This document shows positions 47,397 through 57,188 of a DNA stretch of 64,000 nucleotides, in pieces. The notes beneath the pieces are model-generated. The model was not told where the DNA came from. It ran no database searches and worked only from the letters and a program-made list of their open reading frames with translations. Positions within the stretch are counted from its first letter, which is position 1, and each line of letters starts with the position of its first letter. Source of the stretch: Deltaproteobacteria bacterium (GTDB lineage: Bacteria; Acidobacteriota; Thermoanaerobaculia; Multivoradales; JAHZIX01); assembly GCA_022601195.1 (NCBI GenBank), contig JAHZIX010000017.1:310001-374000 (forward strand), in the 5' to 3' direction. The position numbers were made by a program, and so were the translations under genes.

Positions 47397-47729
47397 ATGA
47401 AAAGAATCTCAGGAATGACCCTTATTGTTACCAGTCTCGTCGTGACGATTTTCTCGTTTTCCGCTTACGGTTCGGAGCAAGCGTTGGAAAGTCCGGCGCA
47501 AGTGAACTCATCGCCGGAAAGCGAGAGGATTGAGAACTCCGACTCAACCGCCGAGGCACCTCAGCAGCAAGTCATCTCATTTCTTAGCCCTCTGCATGCT
47601 GATTTGCTCGCTCCCCCATTGTCCATGGGGAATAGCTGCATTCCTGGGAGCAGATGCCGGGAGCCCGGACAATGTGGCATCGATGGTGTTTGCGTGGTCA
47701 TCTACCGCGTATGCCTTTGTCAATTCTAG
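47397..47729 (+). CDS. Small secreted Cys-rich protein, divergent (six Cys at the C-terminus)
   Basis: Signal peptide MKRISGMTLIVTSLVVTIFSFSAYG; acidic spacer; HADLLAPPLSMGNSCIPGSRCREPGQCGIDGVCVVIYRVCLCQF. Confidence 0.65.
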   Translation: MKRISGMTLIVTSLVVTIFSFSAYGSEQALESPAQVNSSPESERIENSDSTAEAPQQQVISFLSPLHADLLAPPLSMGNSCIPGSRCREPGQCGIDGVCVVIYRVCLCQF

Positions 47730-48002
47730 GAGAACTCTGGGTGGGTAGAGTACGAAGCCATATCCCTGGACCTGGGAGCGTCTCGCTTCCGCTAGACCTT
47801 CCCAGTCGTTGACCGCAGTATCGCCACCGAGCGCGCCTGCAAAGATGACTTGCGGGAACGAGATGAGAGCTACCTGATCCTCTCGCTCTCGGAGAACTGT
47901 TTCAAAGCTGCGAACTCACTTCCATCGGCAATCTGTGGCGCCGTGAGAACCGCGACTAACCCGAGGGAGATTCGTCCAACGGGGAAGCAGTTAGGCCCGC
48001 CC

Positions 48003-48281
48003 CTACTCCCCCGCCGGAGGCAGACCGACCAGACCGCAGTATTCGCGGTAGCCGCAGATCTTCTCTCCGCACACGTCCAGGGAGATGGCGACGAGTTTCT
48101 CGTAAGGCTTGCCTCGCAGCTCCCCTTCGCCTTCGAACTCGCCCCGATCCCCTTCCGCTGTTACGGAATCGATCTGGCGGATATGAATGCCTTTGGGAAA
48201 GGCCTTCGAAACGAACGCGAAGATCTCTTTCGCCTTGTGCTTGCCGTGGTGATTGCCCAGGAATTGGCCGCTGGGGAGCAC
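48003..48281 (-). pseudogene. SnoaL-like protein lacking its N-terminal part
   Basis: PSGQFLGNHHGKHKAKEIFAFVSKAFPKGIHIRQIDSVTAEGDRGEFEGEGELRGKPYEKLVAISLDV; in-frame TGA just upstream of a GTG. Confidence 0.45.
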
Positions 48282-48317
48282 TCCTCAGCGGCTCTCGCGA
48301 AGATCTTGGTTTCTCTC

Positions 48318-49247
48318 CTACTGGTCCTGACGATTGCGATCCACCATCTCTCGATGGGTACCGGCTGCCAATACACGACTCGGTAGCTTACGGCCCAGGA
48401 AGCGGGCCAGCCGCTGTGAGGCTCGCCGCAAGCGGTCGAGATCGACTCCCGTCTCGACTCCCATGGTCTGGAGGGCATAGACCAAGTCCTCAGTGGCAAT
48501 ATTGCCCGTCGCACCCTTGATGATGGGACAGCCGCCGAGACCGCCGAAGGAAGTGTCAAAGGTGGTGACGCCCGCCTCGAGACCCGCCAGGGCATTCGCG
48601 ATGCCGAGGCCTCGAGTATCATGGAAGTGAAGCCACAAAGGCATTTCGGGCAGGGCTTCTTGGACACTCTGCACCAGGCTGCGCACTTGAACCGGGTTGC
48701 CCAGCCCGGCGGAATCTGCCAAACCAATCTGGGCACTGCCTCGCTGAGCGAACTGGCGAGCCAGATCGACCACTCGAGACTCCTCCACCAGACCTTCGAA
48801 AGGGCAACCAAAAGTTGCCGCCAGCACCGCTGCAACTGCAACGCCTCTGGGCTCGGCCAAGGCGAAGATTTCGCCGAAGACTTCCAAGGACTGGGCAACG
48901 GTCAGACCGACGTTGCGACGATTGTAGGTTTCGGTGACGCACGCCACCAACCGCAGCTCCTGGGTTCCCGCCTCGAGAGCCCGTTGAGCTCCCTTGAGAT
49001 TGGGGACTAGGGAGATCCGCTGGACGCCGCCCAGCTGGTGGGCAGCGGTCATGACCTCTACTGCATCGACCATCTGGGGAATGACCCGGGGGTGCACGAA
49101 GGAAGTAATCTCGATCTGGGAGAGGCCGGCTGCGGCCAACTCTTCTAGCAGCTGGATCTTCAGCTCGGTAGGAATGAAACGGTCTTCCGCTTGCAACCCG
49201 TCCCGAGGGCCGACTTCGACGATTTGAACTCGCTTCGGCAAGCTCAT
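48318..49247 (-). CDS. Hydroxymethylglutaryl-CoA lyase
   Basis: VQIVEVGPRDGLQAEDRFIPTELKIQLLEELAAAGLSQIEITSFVHPRVIPQMVDA...LADSAGLGNP...LHFHDTRGLGIANALAGLEAGVTTFDTSFGGLGGCP. Confidence 0.93.
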   Translation of the reverse strand: MSLPKRVQIVEVGPRDGLQAEDRFIPTELKIQLLEELAAAGLSQIEITSFVHPRVIPQMVDAVEVMTAAHQLGGVQRISLVPNLKGAQRALEAGTQELRLVACVTETYNRRNVGLTVAQSLEVFGEIFALAEPRGVAVAAVLAATFGCPFEGLVEESRVVDLARQFAQRGSAQIGLADSAGLGNPVQVRSLVQSVQEALPEMPLWLHFHDTRGLGIANALAGLEAGVTTFDTSFGGLGGCPIIKGATGNIATEDLVYALQTMGVETGVDLDRLRRASQRLARFLGRKLPSRVLAAGTHREMVDRNRQDQ

Positions 49248-49534
49248 ATGGGCTTCCTTTCAGAGCAGACCAAAGCTCTCATGGATTGGACCAAGGAGAT
49301 CACCTCACCGTAGTTGCCTTGAATATCCCGATGTTTGGCTCGGGCACCATTTGCTAGCTTTGTTGTGGCTTCCACCACCGATTCCAAGACCGAACCCAAG
49401 GGAGAAACAGGCTCGGTAAGGCCGCCAATGAGGTTTACGATCACTACTGCCGGACGGCATCCCGAAGACATAGCCCCCGTCAGGCCCCGAGAACGATAGC
49501 TCTCCAATGCTTCGCGTTGTCGGTTGGTGCTCAT
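49244..49534 (-). pseudogene. Truncated isochorismatase-family cysteine hydrolase (N-terminal remnant)
   Basis: YRSRGLTGAMSSGCRPAVVIVNLIGGLTEPVSPLGSVLESVVEATTKLANGARAKHRDI; Asp of the usual 'VVDxxNGFTxP' is Asn; C-terminal half missing. Confidence 0.6.
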
Positions 49535-50748
49535 AAGACCCCTTCTTCCTTCAACCGGTCGACTTTCGAACTGGAGAGTCCCAGAATCCCCTCCAAGACC
49601 TCATGGTTGTGGGCACCGACTTCGGGCCCGGGCCAATCTGTTCGGCCAGGAGTTGCCGACAATTTCGGCACGATAGCGGGGATCTTCAAGGGCTTGCCAC
49701 CCACTTCGACCTCCTCGAAGAGCCCTCGGGCCTGAAAGTGCTCGTCTTCCAACATATCTTTGACATCGTAGATCGGACCCGCAGGTACGACCGCCTCCTC
49801 TAATCGTTCGAGGATCTCGGCGACGGACAGGGCTTTGGTCCAGGCAGCGATGGCAGAATCCACCTCTTGCTGGTGGCGTACCCGGCCCTCGTTGCTAGCC
49901 AAACGAGGATCCTCGGCGAGGTCCTGCCGTCCAGCGCAGGTCATCAGCCGCTTGTAGATGGAATCTCCGCTACCGCCGATGATGACGTATTTGCTGTCCG
50001 CCGTTGGGTAGATATTGGTCGGAACAATGCCGGTGATGGTCGAACCGGAAGGCTCCCGCACGATTCCGCAGCGGTCGTACTCCGGAACCACCGCTTCCAT
50101 CATGTTGAAGACGGACTCAAAGATGCCCACATCGATGACTTGCCCAGACTCTCCGTTACCTTCTCCAGTGTTCTGCCGCTGCCGATCCAGGAGAGCCAGC
50201 AGGACTCCGAAGGCGGCGTGAAGGCCGGTTAGGGAATCCCCCAAGCTAAGGTTCTGGCGAACCGGCGCATCACCAGGGAATCCGTTGACGTAGCGCAACC
50301 CCCCCACCCCTTCGCACACCGAAGCATAGCCGGGCCGGGAGGCATAGGGACCCGTTTGGCCGTAGCCTGAGACCCGAGCGTAGATCAGCTCCGGATTGTC
50401 AGGCTGGATATCCTGGGGGGCCAAACCCCATTTCTCCAGGGTGCCAGGGCGAAAATTCTCCACCAGGACATCGACCTTCCGAGCCAGGTCGCGAACGATC
50501 TCGCGCCCGGCCTCTTGGCGAAGATCCACTGTAATGCATTTCTTGTTGCGCCCCAGAGTTCGCCACCACAGAGAGGTGCCCTCGTCCATGATGCGCCAGC
50601 GACGCACCGGATCACCGAGGCCAGGCGGCTCGACCTTGATCACCTCAGCGCCGTAATAGGCCAGAAGAGTCCCAGCAAAAGGCCCGGCCATCAGTTGCCC
50701 CAGCTCTAGGACACGGATGCCGTCCAGGGGTCTTCGATTCATTTCCAA
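49531..50748 (-). CDS. CaiB/BaiF family III CoA-transferase
   Basis: LDGIRVLELGQLMAGPFAGTLLAYYGAEVIKVEPPGLGDPVRRW...NKKCITVDLRQEAGREIVRDLARKVDVLVENFRPGTLEKWGL. Confidence 0.95.
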   Translation of the reverse strand: MEMNRRPLDGIRVLELGQLMAGPFAGTLLAYYGAEVIKVEPPGLGDPVRRWRIMDEGTSLWWRTLGRNKKCITVDLRQEAGREIVRDLARKVDVLVENFRPGTLEKWGLAPQDIQPDNPELIYARVSGYGQTGPYASRPGYASVCEGVGGLRYVNGFPGDAPVRQNLSLGDSLTGLHAAFGVLLALLDRQRQNTGEGNGESGQVIDVGIFESVFNMMEAVVPEYDRCGIVREPSGSTITGIVPTNIYPTADSKYVIIGGSGDSIYKRLMTCAGRQDLAEDPRLASNEGRVRHQQEVDSAIAAWTKALSVAEILERLEEAVVPAGPIYDVKDMLEDEHFQARGLFEEVEVGGKPLKIPAIVPKLSATPGRTDWPGPEVGAHNHEVLEGILGLSSSKVDRLKEEGVL

Positions 50749-50898
50749 TCTCCCATGCTGATAGATCTGCCTGTCTTAACCGTGAACGGTCCCTAGGGTC
50801 CTATGTCGAATCCACTCTGTCAGTTCCCTGCAAGGAATCGACCCAGGAGTCGCTTTCCTGCGGCAGCGTCCCGGCGCTCTTTCGATTCCGGGGAGCAA

Positions 50899-50922
50899 TA
50901 TTGTATTGGCATCCGTACAATA
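50899..50922. promoter_or_regulatory. Inverted repeat TATTGTA-N10-TACAATA, candidate operator
   Basis: Perfect 7-bp arms read directly, about 150 bp upstream of the CaiB gene start. Confidence 0.4.
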
Positions 50923-51027
50923 AGAATTTTCAACTTCCCGGCCCATCGAACCTCCCTCGAAGAGTCTCATTGGGAGGAAGCTCGGAAGAAGCTGAGGTCT
51001 CTCGATCACCGCCCTCAGAAAAGTGCC

Positions 51028-51264
51028 GCCTTCCATGTCGTCATTTCCTCTGTTCCACAAGCATATCGGGGTATGGCCGAAGCGGTGTTGGGAACGATCC
51101 AGGAACACCCCATCACCTTCAGCAACTTCGTCCCCACCACCATCCACAGGCTCCTCGAGGATCCCACCGCGGAAGGCGCGGACTTCAGCTCCCTGGAAGA
51201 TCTCCTCTTCGGAGGCAGCCCCATGCAGGAAGAGAATCTCCGCTTGGCCAGCTCGCGAATCAGC
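51028..51264 (+). pseudogene. Internal fragment of an AMP-dependent acyl-CoA synthetase
   Basis: AFHVVISSVPQAYRGMAEAVLGTIQEHPITFSNFVPTTIHRLLEDPTAEGADFSSLEDLLFGGSPMQEENLRLA resembles the central part of acyl-CoA synthetases. Confidence 0.6.
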
Positions 51265-51317
51265 TGGCTAGGGGTGCTCAAGGCCTTCCTTTTGACCACC
51301 CCGTTGGGTGTCTGGTC

Positions 51318-51623
51318 GCCTTTATCCGGGACTACGACCTCTTCCTCACTCCTTGGCTGCCCCTCAAGCTAACGCTCCTGGGCCTGATTTTTCCGATCGC
51401 CGTGGTGCTGGTGAATGGCGCGGCGGGAACCTTCTCCCTCTTGGAGCGCGTTGCGGCATTTCCCTTCTCCTTTTCCCCCAGCAAGGAGGTAGAAGATCTC
51501 GAAGACGACCTTCGCCGCCAGGATCCACGGCTCGCCTACTCCGTTTGGCCCTTGTATGGGATCATCATGGTGATCATTTTCATTGCCCTGCCGGAACATT
51601 CTTTTCAACCCTGTTTTGGCTAA
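51318..51623 (+). other. Membrane-protein-like coding segment without its own clear start
   Basis: AFIRDYDLFLTPWLPLKLTLLGLIFPIAVVLVNGAAGTFSLLERVAAF...DPRLAYSVWPLYGIIMVIIFIALPEHSF, in a different frame from the ligase fragment. Confidence 0.35.
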
Positions 51624-51810
51624 GGCTATTTTGGATCGAAGCTATCGCCGTGCCTCTATTCATGCTGTATCAGGTAGGCACTTCTCCAACATCGAGCCCG
51701 TCCCGTTGGCTCAATGTGATCGTCTGGGCCTTGGTGCTGACTACCGCCCCCCACGGTGCTGATTCGCAATTCATGAAAGAGGCGCCTCGCTGTACGGCGG
51801 GAGACCTAAG

Positions 51811-52617
51811 ATGAAGGAAAGAACACCAGCCCGTTTCGCGACCGAAGAAGTGCCCCTCTACTACCAACTGGCGACGCTACTTCGGGAGCAAATCCTCTCG
51901 GGGCACTACAGCCCCAGCGAGCGCCTGCCTACGGAAGCGAACCTCGTAGAAGATTACGGTGTCAGCCGCATCACCGTGCGCCAAGCCCTAAAATCCCTCG
52001 AGGAAGAACAGCTCATTGAGCGTTCCGCCGGTCGCGGCACCTTTGTCAGCGATGAGATCAAGAGTCCCGAGCGCTTGCAGATGAATGGTTCTCTCGACGA
52101 TCTCATCTCCATGGGCGTCGCCACCTCGGTCAAGTTGGTGGACTTGCGAGAGGTAGCAGCTAGCACCGATGACCGGCGCATTTTCGGTCTCCGGAAAGGC
52201 AGCCGAGTGGTCCAATGTACCCGTTTGCGCTACACCCAGGAGCAACCCTTCAGCTATATCGTCAACCGGATGCCGGCGCATATCGCCGAGAACTTTGACG
52301 AGCATGACTGGGAGGAAGTCTCGATTCTTCGCTTCTTCGAGGAGAAATTGGGCCTGGACTTGAAGGACGCGGAACAGACCGTGGGAGCGACCCTTGCCGA
52401 TGCCCTGCTGGCGAAAATCCTCGACACTCGAGTAGGGGCCCCTCTCCTCTCGGTGGATCGGGTGGTCTACACCCGGGCCGGGGATGCGGTGGAACGGGTC
52501 CATACCTACTACCGTGGAGACGTTTACTCCCTCACTGTCCACCTGACTCGAGATCCGGACCAGAGCGCAGCGCCTCGCAGCTGGACCCTCAAGGACGATG
52601 GCGAGGCTGTTTTTTGA
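51811..52617 (+). CDS. GntR-family regulator with UTRA domain (HutC type)
   Basis: VPLYYQLATLLREQILSGHYSPSERLPTEANLVEDYGVSRITVRQALKSLEEEQLIERSAGRGTFV; UTRA-like C-terminus. Confidence 0.93.
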   Translation: MKERTPARFATEEVPLYYQLATLLREQILSGHYSPSERLPTEANLVEDYGVSRITVRQALKSLEEEQLIERSAGRGTFVSDEIKSPERLQMNGSLDDLISMGVATSVKLVDLREVAASTDDRRIFGLRKGSRVVQCTRLRYTQEQPFSYIVNRMPAHIAENFDEHDWEEVSILRFFEEKLGLDLKDAEQTVGATLADALLAKILDTRVGAPLLSVDRVVYTRAGDAVERVHTYYRGDVYSLTVHLTRDPDQSAAPRSWTLKDDGEAVF

Positions 52618-53822
52618 GCCGTCCATTCCTGGGTTGGCGCATAGCTGGCGCCTCTCTCATCGCCTTGATGGTCACCAACGGGATGATTATCGGCGGTATC
52701 AATGTCTTCGATGAGTCTTTGCTCAGCGAGTTCGGTTGGAGCCGAGCCCAGCTCAAGTTTCGCGACTTACTGACCTTTGGTATCGCCGGATTGATGGGGC
52801 CCTTTGCCGGCGCCTTGGCAGATCGCTTCGGGGTCCGCCGACTGATGTTCGTCGGCGCAATGTTGCTGGCCGGTTGCTACTTCGCCTACGGCAGCATCAC
52901 CTCCTCCACGGGCATGTACCTGATTCACGTGGTCTTCGCCGCCGTTTTGGCTAGCTGCGGCCTTATCGTGGCAGTGATGTTGGTGTCTCATTGGTTCGTG
53001 GCCCGGCGGGGAACGGCCATCGGCATCGCTTTGTTGGGAACCAGCCTCGGTGGAACACTGCTGCCCAAGCTCGGCACGGCGTTGATCGCAGAATTCGGTT
53101 GGCGACAAGCCTTTCGATGGGAAGCATTGCTTCCCATCATGCTACTGGTGGTGATCGCCGTCGTTGTTCGGGATCGACCTGAAGACGTGGGCCAGGTCGC
53201 TCTGGGTGCCGAAAAAGCCGAAACGAAGGGGTCCGGACCGGTGAGCGCTGCCGGCCTCTCTTTCTCCCAGGCGGTTCGCACGGGAACTTTTTGGGCTCTG
53301 GCTTTTGCCGCCATGACCACCTTCTATTCGATCCTCGGCGCTCAAGCACACCTCTTTCTCCACTTCCGGGATCTGGGGTTTTCCCTCGGCCAAGCATCCT
53401 CGGCTCTGTCGATGCTCTATCTACTGGCTCTGGTCGGTAAATTTGTTTGGGGCTATCTCGCCGACCAGCTGCACCAGAAACGGGTTCTGTTGCTCAATAT
53501 CCTGGTCATGTGGACCGGTAGCGTACTACTGGCTACCCTCAAGCCCAGCCTAGTTTGGGGAGCAGTCATCCTCTTTGGAGTCGGCTGGGGAGGGCTCTAC
53601 ACCCTGCTCCAATTGCTGACGATGAATGCCTTCGGGCTCAAAGCAGCGGGCAAAATTCTCGGCACCATCACCGTATTGGACGCCATTGGGGGAGGCCTCG
53701 GAATCTGGCTCACGGGACTACTCTATGATCGCGGTGGTAGCTATCAAGTTCCCTTCGCTGCCATTTCTGTGCTCATTTTCTGCGCTCTCCTAGCCTCCAC
53801 CCAGATCCGGAAGCACTCCTGA
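52614..53822 (+). CDS. MFS transporter
   Basis: About 12 hydrophobic segments; GPFAGALADRFGVRRLMFVGAMLLAG; ATGA-type coupling with the GntR gene. Confidence 0.9.
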   Translation: MSRPFLGWRIAGASLIALMVTNGMIIGGINVFDESLLSEFGWSRAQLKFRDLLTFGIAGLMGPFAGALADRFGVRRLMFVGAMLLAGCYFAYGSITSSTGMYLIHVVFAAVLASCGLIVAVMLVSHWFVARRGTAIGIALLGTSLGGTLLPKLGTALIAEFGWRQAFRWEALLPIMLLVVIAVVVRDRPEDVGQVALGAEKAETKGSGPVSAAGLSFSQAVRTGTFWALAFAAMTTFYSILGAQAHLFLHFRDLGFSLGQASSALSMLYLLALVGKFVWGYLADQLHQKRVLLLNILVMWTGSVLLATLKPSLVWGAVILFGVGWGGLYTLLQLLTMNAFGLKAAGKILGTITVLDAIGGGLGIWLTGLLYDRGGSYQVPFAAISVLIFCALLASTQIRKHS

Positions 53823-53985
53823 CGTTTCCTCCGTCCGAGAGTCTTGAAGAGAGGCACCCTCAGGGAGTCTGGGGCGACCCTCTCGCCTCGCAGCAGGCCT
53901 CATTTTTGGAGAAAACTCGCCTCTGCTTCCGATCCTGCCAAGGAATCCACCAACAAGCACTCCCTTCGTGGGAAAGTAGCCTCCC

Positions 53986-55206
53986 TTGAACAAATCTAAA
54001 CAACCTTCCAGCGCCAGTTTTGGCGAGTTCGTCGCCCTCATGGCGACCTTGATGTCGTTGGTGGCCTTGTCCATCGACGCCATGCTCCCGGCCCTCGGCG
54101 AGATCGGTCGGGACCTCGGGGTCCAGCGCGACAACGACGTACAGCTCGTCGTCTCCTTGATCTTTCTCGGCATCGCGGCGGGCCAGCTGGTTTATGGGCC
54201 GATCTCGGACAGCGTAGGGCGAAAGCCCACTCTGTTGGCTGGATTGGCCTTGTTCATGGTGGGTTGTTTGCTATCGCTGTTTGCCCGGAGCTTTTCCATG
54301 ATGCTCGCTGGGCGACTGTTGCAAGGCCTGGGGATTGCCGGGCCGAGAATCGTCACCGTCGCGCTGATTCGGGACCGATACGAAGGGCGGCTCATGGCGA
54401 GGGTGATGTCCTTTGCCATGGCGGTCTTCATCATCGTTCCCATTCTCGCTCCGGCCATGGGGCAGGGAATTTTATTGTTGGCAAATTGGCGCACCATCTT
54501 CGGCGCGTTTCTGGCCATCGCCGCAGCGACCGCTGTGTGGTTTTGGCTCCGGCAGCCGGAAACGCTTCCGGTGGAACGTCGAGTGCCCTTTACCCTCGGT
54601 CGGATCTTCAGAGGGTTTCGCGAGGTTCTGGCCACCCGCACCGCCCTCGGCTACACCATCGCCGCAGGATTCGTTTTCGCTCCCTTCGTAGCCTACTTGA
54701 GCATGGCGCAGCAGATGTTCCAGGGGCAGTACGGCGTCGGGAAGTTGTTCCCCCTCTACTTCGCCCTGCTCGCCATTGCCATCGGCGCCGCTTCCCTGTC
54801 GAACACTCGCCTGGTGATGCGATACGGCATGAAAAAGCTCGCCCACTGGGCACTGGTGATGACAGGACTGATCTCCGCAGGCTTTTTCGTCGTCGCCTAC
54901 CTGGCGGGGGGACACCCGCCCCTGTGGGTTTTCCTGGCCTACCTGCTCGCCGTCTTCTTCTGCGAAGGGATCCTGTTCGGCAACATGAATGCCCTGGCCA
55001 TGGAGCCCCTCGGCCACATCGCCGGCATCGGCGCCGCAGTGGTTGGCTCCCTTTCCACGGCCATCTCCATCGCCGGTGGAAGCCTGATCGGCCAAGCCTA
55101 CAACGGCACCATCCTCCCCTTCGTCGCCGGCTACGGAATTCTAGGGCTGGCCGCCCTGGCGGTGATGCACTGGACCGAGTCGGAGCCTAAGACCTCCGGG
55201 TCATGA
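53986..55206 (+). CDS. MFS multidrug transporter, Bcr/CflA-like
   Basis: ALSIDAMLPALGEIGRDLGV...LIFLGIAAGQLVYGPISDSVGRKPTLLAGLALF; probable TTG start. Confidence 0.88.
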   Translation: MNKSKQPSSASFGEFVALMATLMSLVALSIDAMLPALGEIGRDLGVQRDNDVQLVVSLIFLGIAAGQLVYGPISDSVGRKPTLLAGLALFMVGCLLSLFARSFSMMLAGRLLQGLGIAGPRIVTVALIRDRYEGRLMARVMSFAMAVFIIVPILAPAMGQGILLLANWRTIFGAFLAIAAATAVWFWLRQPETLPVERRVPFTLGRIFRGFREVLATRTALGYTIAAGFVFAPFVAYLSMAQQMFQGQYGVGKLFPLYFALLAIAIGAASLSNTRLVMRYGMKKLAHWALVMTGLISAGFFVVAYLAGGHPPLWVFLAYLLAVFFCEGILFGNMNALAMEPLGHIAGIGAAVVGSLSTAISIAGGSLIGQAYNGTILPFVAGYGILGLAALAVMHWTESEPKTSGS

Positions 55207-55355
55207 GGCCCTTGTCCTTGATCCGATAGCCATACGAATTTCGGATCCCGGACACCCGAAGGCATTGCGACGACTATCGGACAGAAAAGCTACTCCAAGG
55301 AGAGATTGGAACCCTACATCCTAAAGGTCTTGGTTCCGTATTCGGGTTTCCAGTC

Positions 55356-55901
55356 TCACCGCAAGTTCCGGGACTCCTCCGGCGCGGCTTGAAAAGACGA
55401 GTTGTCCTTCCTCTTGATTCGGTCGCTCAGAGCCAACAAGAGACCAGAAACTACGAAAGTCAGGTGAATGGCTACTTGCCAATAGAGCTCCCGGTCTGTG
55501 AGGTCCTCAATGTGCATGAACGACTTGAGAAGTTGAATCGCTGAAATCGCCACAATGGAAGCCAATAGACTAAATTTTAGGCCACTTAGGTCCACAGTCC
55601 CCATCCACGGCGGTCGATCTGGATGGCCTTGGGTCTCCAGCTTCGAGACGAAATTCTCATAGCCGGCAAAGATCACCATCACGAGCAGGTTGGCGACCAG
55701 AACGATATCGAGCAGGGACAATATGGCGAGAATCACATTGCTCTCGGAGCCCGAAGTCATGGTTCGAATGAGTCCAACAAGATCCTGAAAGAACTTTATG
55801 GCCACCAAGAAGAGTGATCCGACTAGGCCCAAATAGAGGGGCGCCAGTAGCCAGCGGCTTTGAAATATGACTTTTTCGAGACTGCGTTCCAAGAATTTCA
55901 C
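55356..55901 (-). CDS. YqhA/UPF0114 family membrane protein
   Basis: FLERSLEKVIFQSRWLLAPLYLGLVGSLFLVAIKFFQDL...LLDIVLVANLLVMVIFAGYENFVSKL...LSGLKFSLLASIVAISAIQLLKSFM. Confidence 0.92.
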   Translation of the reverse strand: MKFLERSLEKVIFQSRWLLAPLYLGLVGSLFLVAIKFFQDLVGLIRTMTSGSESNVILAILSLLDIVLVANLLVMVIFAGYENFVSKLETQGHPDRPPWMGTVDLSGLKFSLLASIVAISAIQLLKSFMHIEDLTDRELYWQVAIHLTFVVSGLLLALSDRIKRKDNSSFQAAPEESRNLR

Positions 55902-56298
55902 GGGCGGTCCTCCTGACCATGTACTAGCTTGGAAGCGGAGCGCGGAGCTTCCCGCCCTGCCGGAGCTTCTAGGGATTGTAGTGGCTTCGGCACAACGAAG
56001 GAGGCCTTGAGGGTTGAAAGGGGACCGAGAAAGTACTTGAACCAGACCTTCTTCCAGAAATCACTTCCGAGACCGTTCGATCGCTCGCCATGACCGAGAG
56101 CAGAACCTGGCCGTTCAGTTGCTCGGCCTGATTCTCTCGATCGCCGGCACCTAGAGAACTCCTCCCAAATTTGCTTGTTCTAGATCCGCCCCGCCTCGGA
56201 GGCCTTCCACCTTAACCCAGGTCACCCAGTGCGCTTCGAAAAAGACCGGCAAGTCGGCGGTCGAGCACCCGGCGAGATGACGTGCGGTCCTCGTGCCA

Positions 56299-57045
56299 CT
56301 AGCCTTCGTGAACCCAGTCGGGACAACTCGGCAAATCACTTCGGGAGCGCTCTTGGCCGTCATCGCTGAGCATGATCATGTAGCCGTGGGGGCCTTGGTA
56401 GCCGATGAAAGGCAGCTCGTTGCGGTCATGCCAGGCTTCCATATCGAAGCCGATGTCTTGCGGAGTCAGGTTGGGGGCATAAAACATGACGTGGGGAGCA
56501 AACCAGCCCAAGGTTTGATTTCTGGGATTGAAGGGGCGGTTGTAGCGCGACAGCATGTAGGCCACTCCCGCCCGCTGGGGAGACTGAAAGGTGCCGTCTT
56601 CAAAGCCTTGCCTCACCTCTTGGGAGATCGCTGCGGCGCTCTTGCCGGCCATCAGCCCTTTTCCAAAGAAGAGGATCTTCGGCACGATGGTCTCCCCGCC
56701 TTCTCGGTCGAAGCAGGTGGGTTTCAAGACCCGAGGGTGGTCGCGGTTGACGATGCAGGTAAAGCCGTTGCTGCCCTGCCGTTCTTTCCGGTAGCCGGTC
56801 TCCTCGAGGGCGTAGACCGTCGCTTCGGCCCGCAGATGTTCCGGTGCGGCGCTCAGAGCCAGATTGATCTCGCAGGAAGCAGGCAACACCTGCACTGGCA
56901 GCTGCTTCTTCTCTACCGGTTCCCGCCCCTCTGCGGAAGCCGGGTTCTCACCGGATGCAGACCCCACTGGGGCCAAGGCTGCAAAAAGTAGGAGGCCTCC
57001 AAGGGCGGCCCGAAAAGTCATCTTCATCGTCGTTCCCCTCTCCAT
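56299..57045 (-). CDS. Secreted protein of unknown function
   Basis: Signal peptide MKMTFRAALGGLLLFAALAPVGSASG; soluble body, no family recognised. Confidence 0.65.
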   Translation of the reverse strand: MERGTTMKMTFRAALGGLLLFAALAPVGSASGENPASAEGREPVEKKQLPVQVLPASCEINLALSAAPEHLRAEATVYALEETGYRKERQGSNGFTCIVNRDHPRVLKPTCFDREGGETIVPKILFFGKGLMAGKSAAAISQEVRQGFEDGTFQSPQRAGVAYMLSRYNRPFNPRNQTLGWFAPHVMFYAPNLTPQDIGFDMEAWHDRNELPFIGYQGPHGYMIMLSDDGQERSRSDLPSCPDWVHEG

Positions 57046-57188
57046 CTAGGTTTCTCGATCTCCAGCTAGGGCTAGATGCTAGTAGTTTCTACTGCTTTGC
57101 CCGCGTCTCAACCGCATCGCCTGGAGTAGTATTCAGCCTAGATATTGACGGGAGCAACCCGGCAATGTGACCGGTTCTTCCCGTCAGA

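Noticed and set aside
54264-55190. Plus-strand 308-aa Arg-rich ORF overlapping the Bcr/CflA transporter
   Set aside because: Alternative frame of a convincing 12-TM transporter; Arg/His-rich composition is typical of a frame artefact.
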